From contig NZ_CP061033.1 of NCBI RefSeq assembly GCF_014490575.1, forward strand, positions 496,001 through 560,000: DNA of 64,000 nucleotides, written 5' to 3'. The notes under the pieces are model-generated. The model was not told where the DNA came from. It did not search any database and saw only the letters and a list, made by a program, of their open reading frames with translations. Positions 34,913-43,239 of the stretch are shown here, in pieces (within the stretch, counting starts at the first letter, position 1; every line of letters begins with the position of its first letter). This stretch comes from Corynebacterium zhongnanshanii (GTDB taxonomy: Bacteria; Actinomycetota; Actinomycetes; Mycobacteriales; Mycobacteriaceae). The position numbers and the translations under genes are program-made.

Positions 34913-35560
34913 ATGGCGGATTACAGCGAAGGAAAATACGCAGATATTGCTTTCGACGACTATGTTATTGCGCGCCAAGAAGCCATCGGCGCGCATAACA
35001 GAGTCAATGACACGGTCGGCGGGCAGGACTTTGAGTTCCGCGACGGGGAAGTGAAACTGATCCGCTCCGCGCAACACTTTTTCCTCTCCACGGTCACGGG
35101 TGCCGGATGGCCTTACGTGCAGCATAGGGGAGGGCCTCCGGGCTTCGTGCACGTCCTGAACCACAAGACCCTGGCCTTTCCCGAGTTTCAGGGAAACATG
35201 CAGTTCGTGACGGCCGGAAACGTGGACCGGGACGGGCGTGTGTGCCTGTTCTTCGTGGACTATCCCACCCGCTACCGGCTGAAAGTGTTTGGCCACGCGC
35301 GCTTTATCGAAGCCGGCGAGGACCCGGAGTTTGAGGAGAGAATCCGGGACCTGGGAGACAGCGAAATCCGGGCGAAGATCGAAAGAATAATGGTCATCAC
35401 CGTCACCGCCACGGATAAGAATTGCTCCAAACAAATCAAGCCCCGCTACACAGAGGAACAGATCCAGGAACGCCTGGACCTGTATCGCGCGGACATTAAG
35501 GAACTCAAAAACCGCGTGGCGGAATTAGAGGCGCAGCTCGAGAGCGCACAGGGTAACTAG
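34913..35560 (+). CDS. Pyridoxamine 5'-phosphate oxidase-like flavin-binding protein
   Basis: The 215-residue split-barrel protein includes RSAQHFFLSTVTGAGWPYVQ, RGGPPGFVHVL, GNMQFVTAGNV and VCLFFVDYPTRYRLKVFGHA, the FMN-binding pattern of the PNPOx-like group, then a C-terminal coiled-coil helix (ELKNRVAELEAQLESAQ). Such proteins reduce small molecules with flavin or F420 or protect from them; true PdxH activity is unlikely because the C-terminal PdxH signature is absent. It follows the antiporter closely. Confidence 0.8.
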   Translation: MADYSEGKYADIAFDDYVIARQEAIGAHNRVNDTVGGQDFEFRDGEVKLIRSAQHFFLSTVTGAGWPYVQHRGGPPGFVHVLNHKTLAFPEFQGNMQFVTAGNVDRDGRVCLFFVDYPTRYRLKVFGHARFIEAGEDPEFEERIRDLGDSEIRAKIERIMVITVTATDKNCSKQIKPRYTEEQIQERLDLYRADIKELKNRVAELEAQLESAQGN

Positions 35561-35587
35561 CACAGGGTAACTCACACTGCAGCAGCG

Positions 35588-37360
35588 CTAATTAATCCGT
35601 GCCTCGTGCCCAGCCCAGGCCTCATCCCGGAGCTCGTTCTTCCGCACCTTTCCCGTGGACGTGCGGGGCAGCTCCTGAAGAATGCGGATGTCACGCGGCA
35701 CCTTGTAGCCGGCGATGTGAGCGCGGCAGTGTGCAATGATCGCCTCCTCGATGGCCTTCCTGGCCTCCTGGTTTTCCGCGTTCTCCTGGGTCTCCGCGTC
35801 ACCATCGCACACGTTCGCCGCCGCCTCTGGCCGCAGCACCACATAGGCGCGGGGGCGCTCGCCCCACTTCTCATCGGGCACGCCAATGACCGCACAGTCG
35901 GACACGTCCGGGTAGCTGACCACGGCCTGCTCCACCTCGATGGTGGAGATGTTCTCGCCGCCGGAGACCACCACGTCCTTCGCGCGGTCCAGCAGCTGAA
36001 TGTAGCCGTCGGGGTGCTTCACGCCCAGGTCGCCGGTGTGGAACACCCCGCCGCGGAAGGCTTCGGCGGTGGCGGCGTGGTCCTTAAAGTATCCGGCCAT
36101 CACGCCGTTTCCACTCAAGACAATCTCGCCCATGGTGGTTCCATCGAACGGCACATCCTCCACCAGGTCGGAGTCCTTCTCGGTTTCCTTGATGACTCGC
36201 ACCTGCTCATTGGTCACCATCGCCACTCCCTGCCGGGCTTTGAGCACCGCGCGGCGTCGGACGGTCATGTCCTGCCAGTTCGGCTGGGGTTCGCACACGG
36301 TGTAGGGCCCGTAGGATTCGGTCAGGCCGTAGACGTGCGTGACCTCCACGCCCAGGTTTTCGCATCGGGTGATGATGGTGGGGCTCGGCGGGGCGCCGGC
36401 GGTGACGATGGAGAGATTCTTCACGCGCTTTTTATTGTCATCGTCCACCAGGGTGGTCAGCACGGCCGGAGCGCCGCACATGGCCGTCACGCCCTCGTCG
36501 GTGATGAGACGCCACATGTCCGGGCCGCGAACCGCACGCAGCGCCACCTGGGTGGCCGTGACCGCCATGGAGGCCCAGCCGGTGCACCAGCCGGAGCAGT
36601 GAAACATCGGCAGGGTCCACAGGTAGACCGTGTCCTTGGTGAACTTCTGCGTCTGCACCTCGCCCAGTGCGTTGAGGTAGGCGCCGCGGTGCGTGTACAC
36701 CACACCTTTGGGCTTGCCGGTGGTGCCGGACGTGTAGTTGATGGCGATGGCTTGGCGTTCATCGGCCACGCGGTAGGTCAGCCGCTCACCGTCGCGATGT
36801 GGCTGAAGGTAGCTGCTGAATGTCGTGATGATGTCCGACGCCAACTCCACATCCCCCAGGTCCGCGCCCGGTTCAGTCCCGTGCTCGTCGGCAATGAGGA
36901 TGAGGCGCGACAGGTCTCGATCCACGGCCGTCACCGCGGCGGCCAGCAGGTCCCGCTCACCCAGCACGATGCTGATGCTGGAGTGGTCCAGGATGTAGGA
37001 GACCTCCGCGGGAGCCAGTCGGGTGTTGATCGCGACCACCACGGCGCCGGCCAGGGGGATGGCGAATTGCGCCAGGAGGGCTTCGTAGGAGTTGGCGGCT
37101 AGCACGCCCACACGGTCGCCGGGCTGGATTCCATCGGCGCGGAGTGCGCGGGCGAAGGCTTGGGCGTCGGCATCGAATTCACGGAAGGTGATGCGGCGCG
37201 GCCCGTCCACGCAGGCGATTTTGTTGGGACTGATTCCGGCGCTGCGCTGCAGGAACCGTAACGGAGTGAGGGCCACGTTCAGTCCGTCGCCGTAGGTGGG
37301 GGCGGGCTCTGGGGCCGTGGTGACAAGGGTATAGGGCACATCGGAGGATGGAGTATTCAT
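35588..37360 (-). CDS. AMP-forming acyl-CoA ligase (medium/long-chain type)
   Basis: The 590-residue ANL enzyme has the P-loop YTSGTTGKPKGVVYTHRGAY, the YGLTESYGPYT A5 motif, HTGDLGVKHPDGYIQLLDRAKD (A7/A8) and the terminal lysine in RTSTGKVRKNEL. It activates a carboxylic acid via acyl-AMP and transfers it to CoA; closeness to AlkK/4-methylthio-type ligases suggests medium-chain or branched acids. A short acid/Asn-rich insertion near residue 520 (ETQENAENQE) is unusual. It stands alone, 115 bp downstream in reading order of alsT, with a perfect hairpin between them. Confidence 0.88.
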   Translation of the reverse strand: MNTPSSDVPYTLVTTAPEPAPTYGDGLNVALTPLRFLQRSAGISPNKIACVDGPRRITFREFDADAQAFARALRADGIQPGDRVGVLAANSYEALLAQFAIPLAGAVVVAINTRLAPAEVSYILDHSSISIVLGERDLLAAAVTAVDRDLSRLILIADEHGTEPGADLGDVELASDIITTFSSYLQPHRDGERLTYRVADERQAIAINYTSGTTGKPKGVVYTHRGAYLNALGEVQTQKFTKDTVYLWTLPMFHCSGWCTGWASMAVTATQVALRAVRGPDMWRLITDEGVTAMCGAPAVLTTLVDDDNKKRVKNLSIVTAGAPPSPTIITRCENLGVEVTHVYGLTESYGPYTVCEPQPNWQDMTVRRRAVLKARQGVAMVTNEQVRVIKETEKDSDLVEDVPFDGTTMGEIVLSGNGVMAGYFKDHAATAEAFRGGVFHTGDLGVKHPDGYIQLLDRAKDVVVSGGENISTIEVEQAVVSYPDVSDCAVIGVPDEKWGERPRAYVVLRPEAAANVCDGDAETQENAENQEARKAIEEAIIAHCRAHIAGYKVPRDIRILQELPRTSTGKVRKNELRDEAWAGHEARIN

Positions 37361-37391
37361 GGAAATACCCTATAGTTTCGTGGAACATAGA

Positions 37392-37428
37392 AGGGGCGTT
37401 TTCGATGAAATACATCGAAAACGCCCCT
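37392..37428 (-). terminator. Perfect 16-bp hairpin between alsT and the acyl-CoA ligase
   Basis: AGGGGCGTTTTCGATG (37392-37407) and CATCGAAAACGCCCCT (37413-37428) are exact complements with a five-base loop. It follows the alsT stop by 47 bases in reading direction and precedes the ligase start at 37360 by 32 bases. There is no T tail, as in many actinobacterial terminators. It could also act in the 5' leader of the ligase. Confidence 0.7.
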
Positions 37429-37474
37429 GTTGTGGTTCACACGGTGTGGGGGAGGCTCGAGATCTCCGAGTGCT

Positions 37475-38920
37475 TTAGGCTCCCGAGCGCCACGGGTTGT
37501 TGGTGTCCACCAGGAACTGGTGCACATCCTCCGGCTTCGCGCGCAGCTTCGGATCGAAGTCCAGGTACGCCTTGGTTTCGCGGGCGATGAGGCCAGACAG
37601 AACCAGCAGACCCACCAGGTTCGGCAGAGCCATCAGGCCGTTGGCGAGGTCGGCGAAGGTCCACGCCAACTCCAGCTCCGTGGTCGCACCGAGGAACACC
37701 ACGCAGGTAAACGCGGCGCGGTAGGGCAGGGACGCCCACAGGCCGAACGCGCGCTCCGCGTTGCGCTCACCGTAGTAGGACCAACCCAGGATCGTGGAGA
37801 AGGCGAAGAACACCACGGAGACGGATACGATCGTGCCGCCCCAGTCCGCGCCGATGCCGCGGCTGAAGGCTTCTGCGGTCATCGTGCCGGCGGCGTCGGC
37901 ACCACCTTTCCACGCGCCCGTCGTGACGATGACCAGTCCGGTCATGGTCACCACGATGATCGTGTCAATGAACGTCTGCGTCATGGAGACCAGGCCCTGG
38001 CGGACAGGGTGTGTGGTCTTCGCTGCGGCCGCAGCAATGGCCGCGGAGCCCATGCCGGACTCGTTAGAGAAGATGCCGCGGGCCACACCCATGCGCAGAG
38101 CTGCGATGATGGTGGCGCCCAAGAAGCCTCCGGTGGCGGCGGTGCCGGTGAAGGCGTCGGTAACAATCATGCCCAGCGCTGCGGGGATTTCGCCGGCGTG
38201 CTTGCCCAGAACGATCAAGCCGCCGCCGATGTAGATCACGATCATCAGCGGCACGAAGGCAGAGGTGACCTTACCGATGGACTGGATGCCGCCCAATAGC
38301 ACCGTTCCCACCAGTACGAACATGATGATGCCGGTGATCCAGGGATCCACATGGAAAGTGTCCTCCAAGCCGGTGGCCACGGCGTTGGCCTGGGTGAGGT
38401 TACCGATACCGAAGGAGGCGATGATGGCGGCGATGGTGAAGAACCAGGCCAGGAACTTACCGAAGCCACCCTGGATTCCCTCGGAGAGGTAGCGCTGCGG
38501 ACCACCGGAAATGTGGCCGTCAGCATCCTTGGTGCGGAAGCGGACACCCAGGAAAGCCTCCGAGTACTTGGACGCCATGCCCAGAAGACCCGTGACCCAC
38601 ATCCAGAACAGCGCGCCGGGACCACCCACGCCGATGGCGGTGGCCACACCGACGATGTTGCCCACACCCACCGTGGCGGCCAGTGCCGTGGTGAGCGCCT
38701 GGTACTGGGTGATGTCACCCGCGCCGCCTTCGTCGTTACGGTCGATGAGTCCGTGGCGCAGGGCCACGCCGAGGGTGCGGAACTGGAGACCCGCCAAGCG
38801 AATCGTAAGGAAAATTCCTGTTCCCAGCAGGAGAGGGATCAGGAGGAATGGGCCCCACAGGATAGATCCGGCGGTGCCCAGAATCTCGTTAAGCCGGTCT
38901 GCAAATGAAACGTCATCCAT
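37475..38920 (-). CDS. alsT: Alanine/glycine:cation symporter (AGCS family)
   Basis: A 481-residue transporter with about 11 spans and the family segments QYQALTTALAATVGVGNIVGVA, GGPQRYLSEG, RMGVARGIFSNESGMGSA and FFAFSTILGWSYYGERNAE. AGCS carriers import alanine or glycine with sodium. The gene is single, transcribed toward the acyl-CoA ligase. The upstream 214 bases hold a perfect palindrome at 38998-39013 and the promoter of the divergent dsbA-like gene. Confidence 0.93.
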   Translation of the reverse strand: MDDVSFADRLNEILGTAGSILWGPFLLIPLLLGTGIFLTIRLAGLQFRTLGVALRHGLIDRNDEGGAGDITQYQALTTALAATVGVGNIVGVATAIGVGGPGALFWMWVTGLLGMASKYSEAFLGVRFRTKDADGHISGGPQRYLSEGIQGGFGKFLAWFFTIAAIIASFGIGNLTQANAVATGLEDTFHVDPWITGIIMFVLVGTVLLGGIQSIGKVTSAFVPLMIVIYIGGGLIVLGKHAGEIPAALGMIVTDAFTGTAATGGFLGATIIAALRMGVARGIFSNESGMGSAAIAAAAAKTTHPVRQGLVSMTQTFIDTIIVVTMTGLVIVTTGAWKGGADAAGTMTAEAFSRGIGADWGGTIVSVSVVFFAFSTILGWSYYGERNAERAFGLWASLPYRAAFTCVVFLGATTELELAWTFADLANGLMALPNLVGLLVLSGLIARETKAYLDFDPKLRAKPEDVHQFLVDTNNPWRSGA

Positions 38921-38997
38921 GGACGGTTAGATTACTCTGTGCGCAGGCAGTTTCACTAGGGAATGCGCAAAAAATCATGGCAAAAGTCCTAGAACGC

Positions 38998-39013
38998 TGC
39001 CAGTTTGCTGGCA
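38998..39013. promoter_or_regulatory. Perfect palindrome between alsT and the DsbA-like gene
   Basis: TGCCAG (38998-39003) and CTGGCA (39008-39013) enclose TTTG. It lies 78 bp upstream of the alsT ATG and 122 bp upstream of the TTG of the DsbA-like gene. It could be an operator for either gene; no evidence decides. Confidence 0.35.
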
Positions 39014-39134
39014 ATGGGGGTAGGGAAGATGCTAACTGTCTGTCAAAAGGGCACATGAGGCCCCGTAGGGCTTGGTAATTTTACGTGGTGGTTGGAATAA
39101 TGATTCGGGTATAAAACGCGAAAGGACTACTCCG

Positions 39135-39875
39135 TTGAGTCAGAAGATTAAGGCGCCACAGCAGGATTCCAGCAAGGGATTCATCTGGGGCATCGTCGCT
39201 ATCCTCATCATCGCGGCCGTGGTAGGCGGCCTGTTCATCAAGAAAAACAGTGACCATAATGCTGCCGGTATGGATATGCCACAACAGGACGTTGCATTCG
39301 ACGTCTCCTTCAAGGACAACGCCGTTGTCCTGGCCTCCAAGGATCTGAATCCAGACGCAAAAACGGCTGTGATCTACGAAGACTTCTCCTGCCCGCACTG
39401 TGGAGAGTTGGCGGAATCCGATCACGAGAACCTCCTGGCGGCGTTGAACAACGGCGACATCAAGGTGGAATACCGCATCCTGAACTTCCTGGACGACCCC
39501 GAGCGTCGCTCCTCCTCCCGGGCCGGCGCAGCCGTCATCGACCTGGCCAAGGAAGGCAACGCCAAGGGCTTCTGGAACCTGCAGCAGTACATTTTCGCCA
39601 ACCAGGTTGAGGTGTCCCGCACCTGGGGTAACGAGGAAATGGCCCGCGCCGTGTCCAGCTACGGCGTGGACCAGTCCATCGTGGACGGCGTGAAGAGCGG
39701 CAAGAACCAGGAAGCTACCCAGAGTGTCTTCCAGGCCAACAGCGACAAGCTGTCCAAGCAAGCTGGCCAGGTGTCCACCCCTCGCATCTTCGTGGATGAT
39801 AAGGAGATCGAGCTGGTGGCCGATAAGAATACCGGCTCCATCAAGTCTTGGGTTCCCGAGGTTGTTAACCCTTAA
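39135..39875 (+). CDS. Membrane-anchored DsbA-like thiol oxidoreductase
   Basis: Starting at the TTG at 39135 (AAAGGA nine bases upstream), the protein has 246 residues: a cytosolic stretch, one span (about 17-34), then an extracytoplasmic thioredoxin-fold domain with the active site C86-P-H-C89 (YEDFSCPHCGELAE) and a cis-Pro loop in QVSTPRIFVDD. The CPHC motif and helical insert match DsbA/DsbG-type oxidases of actinobacteria. It introduces disulfides into secreted proteins. The VKOR homologue that would re-oxidise it lies 260 bp downstream, after tRNA-Ala. No in-frame ATG fits the ribosome site. Confidence 0.88.
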   Translation: MSQKIKAPQQDSSKGFIWGIVAILIIAAVVGGLFIKKNSDHNAAGMDMPQQDVAFDVSFKDNAVVLASKDLNPDAKTAVIYEDFSCPHCGELAESDHENLLAALNNGDIKVEYRILNFLDDPERRSSSRAGAAVIDLAKEGNAKGFWNLQQYIFANQVEVSRTWGNEEMARAVSSYGVDQSIVDGVKSGKNQEATQSVFQANSDKLSKQAGQVSTPRIFVDDKEIELVADKNTGSIKSWVPEVVNP

Positions 39876-40008
39876 GCATTGGAAGCGTGTGATGCCTGCG
39901 ATTGTTTGATACAGCGCGGGCGTACAAAAAGTCCCCAACCAGGCGATTTGTTTAGTCGCTTCACGGTGATGTAGGCTTTTGACGTTCGAGAGCACACACG
40001 CTTTCCAC

Positions 40009-40081
40009 GGGGCTATGGCGCAGCTGGTAGCGCACCACACTGGCAGTGTGGGGGTCACGGGTTCGAGTCCCGTTAGCTCCA
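40009..40081 (+). tRNA. tRNA-Ala (anticodon GGC)
   Basis: The 73 bases fold with acceptor GGGGCTA/TAGCTCC, anticodon stem CCACA/TGTGG around loop CTGGCAG (anticodon GGC), T loop TTCGAGT and discriminator A. CCA is not encoded. It lies between the DsbA-like and VKOR genes, followed by a terminator. Confidence 0.96.
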
Positions 40082-40086
40082 CAAAC

Positions 40087-40114
40087 AGCCACCGGGAATA
40101 CCCGGTGGCTTTTT
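40087..40114 (+). terminator. Rho-independent terminator after tRNA-Ala
   Basis: AGCCACCGGG (40087-40096) pairs with CCCGGTGGCT (40101-40110) around AATA and is followed by TTTTC. It separates the tRNA from the VKOR gene that starts 23 bases later, implying that VKOR has its own promoter or relies on read-through. Confidence 0.9.
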
Positions 40115-40136
40115 CACACAAGTGGCAAGGACGACC

Positions 40137-40784
40137 ATGGCTCAGAACACCTTCAACGAATCCACGAGCAACAACTCCACCAACAACTCCACGGCCCTCC
40201 CGCGGGAGGACAGGTCGGGCGGGTGGGGAGCCACGAAGCTGTTCGGTGCCACGATGCTCATCCTGGCCACCATCGGCGAGTTCTTCTCCTTCCTCATCAC
40301 GGTGGACAAGATCGCCCTGCTGGTCGACCCCACGTTCGTCCCCGCCTGTACGTTCAACGAGGTCGTCTCCTGCAGTGACGTCATGCAATCACCGCAGGCC
40401 AACGCCTTCGGATTCCCCAACCCTCTCATCGGCATCCTGGGCTACGGCGTGGTCATGACCATCGGCGTGGTGCTCATGACGGGCGCTAAGCTTCCCCGGT
40501 GGTTCTGGTGGTGCACGCTCGCCGGCATGACCTTCGGGATCGTGTTCGTCCACTGGCTCGCCTACAGCGCGATCTTCGTGATCGGCGCCCTGTGCCCGTA
40601 CTGCATGGCCGTGTGGGCGATCATGATGCCGCTGCTCATCATGACAATGGTTCACATGATGCGCGAGATCCGTCGCGACCGCGGGGACGTCGTGGCGCAC
40701 TCCGCGTTCGGCATGCCGCTACTGGTGGTCATTGCCTGGTACCTCGGCGTGGCCGCGGTCATCTGGATTCAGCTCTTCATGTAA
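40137..40784 (+). CDS. Vitamin K epoxide reductase family protein (disulfide-bond re-oxidase)
   Basis: The 215-residue protein has five spans and both VKOR cysteine pairs: loop cysteines C71 and C79 (PACTFNEVVSC) and the quinone-side C153-P-Y-C156. In actinobacteria VKOR replaces DsbB: it takes electrons from DsbA-like proteins and passes them to menaquinone. The DsbA-like gene just upstream is the obvious partner. CAAGGA precedes the ATG at 40137. The N-terminal 30 residues are Asn/Ser/Thr-rich and probably disordered. Confidence 0.93.
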   Translation: MAQNTFNESTSNNSTNNSTALPREDRSGGWGATKLFGATMLILATIGEFFSFLITVDKIALLVDPTFVPACTFNEVVSCSDVMQSPQANAFGFPNPLIGILGYGVVMTIGVVLMTGAKLPRWFWWCTLAGMTFGIVFVHWLAYSAIFVIGALCPYCMAVWAIMMPLLIMTMVHMMREIRRDRGDVVAHSAFGMPLLVVIAWYLGVAAVIWIQLFM

Positions 40785-40803
40785 CGAGCGCCACCGCTGA
40801 TAA

Positions 40804-41682
40804 CTAGCGCCACCACTGGTCGTGAGGCGTGACGGGCATGGCCCGCTTATGGCGAGTTCGCCTCCACCAGGATTCGATGATCGCTGCGGCGTCGGCGTCG
40901 ATCTCTCGTCCCTCGAGGTAGGCGTCTATATCTTTATATCCGACGCCCAACGCCACCTCGTCCGGAAGCGCCGGCCTGTCTTCCTCCAGGTCCGCCGTGG
41001 GCACCTTTTCCCAGGTGGAATCCGGGGCGCCCAGATGGCGCAACAGGGACGCGCCCTGGTTCTTCGTCAGGCCCGCCAGCGGGATCAGGTCGGCTGCGCC
41101 ATCGCCGTGCTTGGTGTAGAAGCCGGTGACGGCCTCCGCGGCGTGATCGGTGCCGACCACCAGGGCGCCCACCTGGCCGGCGAGGGCGTATTGGGCGATC
41201 ATGCGCGCGCGGGCTTTAATGTTGCCCTTGTTGAAGTCCGTGATGGGGGAGCCGTCAAGGGCCTCGGCGGTGGCGCGGGCCATGGCGTCCGTGGAGTCCT
41301 TGATGTTGATGGTCAGCGCGCGGCTGGGCTGGATGAAGCGCAGGGCGATCTGAGCGTCCTGCTCGTCGGCCTGAACGCCGTAGGGCAGGCGGACGGCGTA
41401 GAAGGTGAAGGAGTGTTCAGCCTCGGTGCGTTCAGCGTTGGCGGCGTTGAGCTCATCCACCGCGAGCTGGCAGAGCTTGCCAGCCAAGGTGGAGTCCTGG
41501 CCACCGGAAATCCCCAACACCAGGCCGCGGGCGCCGGTGGAGAGCAGGTAGTCCTTGATGAAGGCCACGCGCCGGGCGATCTCCGCGGCGGGGTCGATGG
41601 TGGGGGCGCAGCCGAGCTCCTCAATGATCTGTCGGCGCAGGGGAGACAGGTGGTGGTCGTCAGTGGACGGGGTAGAGTTCAT
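40804..41682 (-). CDS. nadE: NAD+ synthetase (ammonia-dependent type)
   Basis: The 292-residue enzyme lacks the glutaminase domain and shows the PP-loop [15 protein letters not shown], the YVP-type ATP region [16 protein letters not shown], and [24 protein letters not shown]. It amidates deamido-NAD using ammonia, the last step of NAD synthesis; pncB in the same window feeds the same pathway. The ATG at 41682 (MNSTPS) is taken as start. It converges on VKOR with 19 bp between stop codons. Confidence 0.95.
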   Translation of the reverse strand: MNSTPSTDDHHLSPLRRQIIEELGCAPTIDPAAEIARRVAFIKDYLLSTGARGLVLGISGGQDSTLAGKLCQLAVDELNAANAERTEAEHSFTFYAVRLPYGVQADEQDAQIALRFIQPSRALTINIKDSTDAMARATAEALDGSPITDFNKGNIKARARMIAQYALAGQVGALVVGTDHAAEAVTGFYTKHGDGAADLIPLAGLTKNQGASLLRHLGAPDSTWEKVPTADLEEDRPALPDEVALGVGYKDIDAYLEGREIDADAAAIIESWWRRTRHKRAMPVTPHDQWWR

Positions 41683-41865
41683 GAACACCATAGTAGCCAC
41701 CGTGGGGTATGAAGAAACCGTAGCTCATTTGTGTTTTTTGCTAGGTGCTGGGTAAACTAATCGCTTGTGTTTGAGTTCGAGGCTCACTGGGCGCTAGCTT
41801 AGATGTTCGTCTAACAGCACCCGCCAGCCCGAACGCTTTGGAATAGATGAGGAAAGGAGCGCCCA

Positions 41866-41988
41866 ATGAAGGTTCGCAAGTCCCTTCGGTCGCTGAAGAA
41901 CAAGCCGGGCGCTCAGGTCGTTCGTCGCCGTGGCAAGGTTTATGTGATCAACAAGAAGGATCCACGTTTCAAGGCTCGTCAGGGCTAA
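41866..41988 (+). CDS. rpmJ: 50S ribosomal protein L36, zinc-free (type B)
   Basis: A 40-codon frame starts at the ATG at 41866, after GGAAAGGAG, and begins [20 protein letters not shown] and ends [10 protein letters not shown]. It is L36 with the usual zinc-binding Cys-Cys-Cys-His absent, the C-minus (YkgO-like) form. It binds 23S rRNA in the large subunit. In many bacteria this form is made under zinc shortage through Zur; no Zur site was recognised here and the copy may be the only one. A hairpin terminator follows. Confidence 0.93.
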   Translation: MKVRKSLRSLKNKPGAQVVRRRGKVYVINKKDPRFKARQG

Positions 41989-42014
41989 TCCTTTTAACAG
42001 CGCGACTCTTGAAC

Positions 42015-42051
42015 CAACCCCTTCTCCGCGAGTGACGCGGGGGAGGGGTTG
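42015..42051 (+). terminator. Hairpin terminator after rpmJ
   Basis: CAACCCCTTCTCCGCG (42015-42030) pairs with CGCGGGGGAGGGGTTG (42036-42051), with two G-U pairs and a five-base loop. There is no long T run. It begins 26 bases after the L36 stop. Confidence 0.75.
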
Positions 42052-42191
42052 TCGCGTGTGTGGGGTGGAGCTGTAGCGCGCACGGGGTGGGTTGTGGTGG
42101 TGCTCACGAGAGTGAAATTACAAGAATGTTTTTTTACCGTCTAGATGTTGTAGCTCCGCCAGAATACGACCTGCGAATTCCATAGTTGTAA

Positions 42192-42239
42192 CTACTACAT
42201 CTAGTGGTATAGGGCTTTCTGTGGCCCTAAATATTGTGT
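42192..42239 (+). promoter_or_regulatory. Two NrdR-type boxes upstream of nrdHIE
   Basis: Box 1 (42192-42207) has the core CTACATCTAG and box 2 (42224-42239) the core CTAAATATTG plus TGT. Each matches nine of ten core positions of the NrdR consensus (CwAtATmTwG). They are 32 bp apart, about three helix turns, as required for cooperative NrdR binding. They end about 100 bp before the nrdH ATG. NrdR is an ATP-cone repressor of ribonucleotide reductase genes, encoded elsewhere. The rest of 42052-42340 shows no gene. Confidence 0.72.
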
Positions 42240-42340
42240 TTTCCATGTTGTCTCCCCGCCCGATTCTGTGTAAGCTCAAGCACGTCACAATGATGGAACA
42301 CAGGCCATCACTCACCGCCGCTTTTCAGGAAGGTCACGCC

Positions 42341-42571
42341 ATGATCACTCTCTACACCAAGCCAGCTTGCGTTCAGTGCACTGCAACAAAGAAGGCCCTT
42401 GATAAGGCTGGCTTGGAGTACGAGACCGTGGACATCAGCCTGGACGACGAGGCTCGCGACTACGTCATGGCCCTGGGTTACCTCCAGGCACCCGTCGTGA
42501 TTACCGAGGACGGCCACTGGTCCGGCTTCCGCCCAGACCGTATCCGCAGCCTGGCCTCTGCAGCCGCCTAA
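42341..42571 (+). CDS. nrdH: NrdH redoxin (electron donor to class Ib ribonucleotide reductase)
   Basis: The 76-residue glutaredoxin-like protein has the active site C10-V-Q-C13 (KPACVQCTATKKAL) and the NrdH-specific tail WSGFRPDRI. It passes electrons from thioredoxin reductase to NrdE. CAGGAAGG lies upstream of the ATG at 42341; a longer frame to 42221 runs through the NrdR box and is not real. It is the first gene of nrdHIE. Confidence 0.96.
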   Translation: MITLYTKPACVQCTATKKALDKAGLEYETVDISLDDEARDYVMALGYLQAPVVITEDGHWSGFRPDRIRSLASAAA

Positions 42572-42619
42572 GAAGCTCTACAACCCGGCGCTTCACCTCA
42601 CACACCACGCCGGCACGTG

Positions 42620-42636
42620 CCGACGCCCGGCGTCGG
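42620..42636. repeat. Perfect inverted repeat between nrdH and nrdI
   Basis: CCGACGCC and GGCGTCGG flank a single C. Another palindrome, CGGCACGTGCCG, overlaps its left side at 42611-42622. To its right, CACGTCATG occurs at 42648-42656 and 42672-42680. The 150-base gap between nrdH and nrdI is unusually long for this operon and could fold in the mRNA, for attenuation or stability differences. Confidence 0.55.
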
Positions 42637-42721
42637 TATGTCATAGGCACGTCATGGTGACGGGCGTTGGACACGTCATGTCGGCGTGATCCTGGACGTC
42701 ACGTCGGAAAAGAGCAGCACC

Positions 42722-43177
42722 ATGCTGATTACCTATTTCTCCTCCACCACGCTCAACACCCACCGATTCGTGCAGAAACTGGGCATTGACAACGTGCGGA
42801 TTCCCTTGCGAGCCAGCGAGGGCGAGCTGATCGTGGATCAACCACACGTGCTGATCGTCCCCACCTACGGTGGCGGCGCCAGCATTTCAGGAGACTTCAG
42901 CAGGCCGGTGCCCAAACAGGTCATTCGATTTTTGAATAACCCACACAATAGGGGACTGCTGCGCGGCGTGATCGCCAGCGGAAACCTGAACTTCGGCCCA
43001 GACTTTTGCAAAGCCGGCGAGGTCATCGCAGCGAAATGCAAGGTTCCCTACCTCTATAGATTCGAGCTGATGGGCACGGATGAGGACGTGGTCCGAGTGC
43101 AGCAGGGGCTCGCCGAATTCGAACAAGCGCTCCGATCTGAACACCGCTGGGGAGCGGATGTGAGACCGTCCGTGTAA
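42722..43177 (+). CDS. nrdI: NrdI flavodoxin-like protein
   Basis: The 151-residue protein starts [20 protein letters not shown], the FMN phosphate loop of NrdI, and continues with [10 protein letters not shown] and [18 protein letters not shown], conserved in the family. NrdI supplies superoxide or peroxide to NrdF so that its manganese centre can form the tyrosyl radical. The ATG at 42722 starts the conserved region. It precedes nrdE by 62 bp. Confidence 0.95.
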   Translation: MLITYFSSTTLNTHRFVQKLGIDNVRIPLRASEGELIVDQPHVLIVPTYGGGASISGDFSRPVPKQVIRFLNNPHNRGLLRGVIASGNLNFGPDFCKAGEVIAAKCKVPYLYRFELMGTDEDVVRVQQGLAEFEQALRSEHRWGADVRPSV

Positions 43178-43239
43178 AACGGACAACGTAGAACGCACGA
43201 GAAGACACACCAGAAGAAAGACACCAAAGGTACAAGCGA

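Noticed and set aside
42118..42315. 65-codon minus frame in the nrdH promoter
   Set aside because: It covers the NrdR-type boxes and lacks a ribosome site; more likely regulatory DNA.
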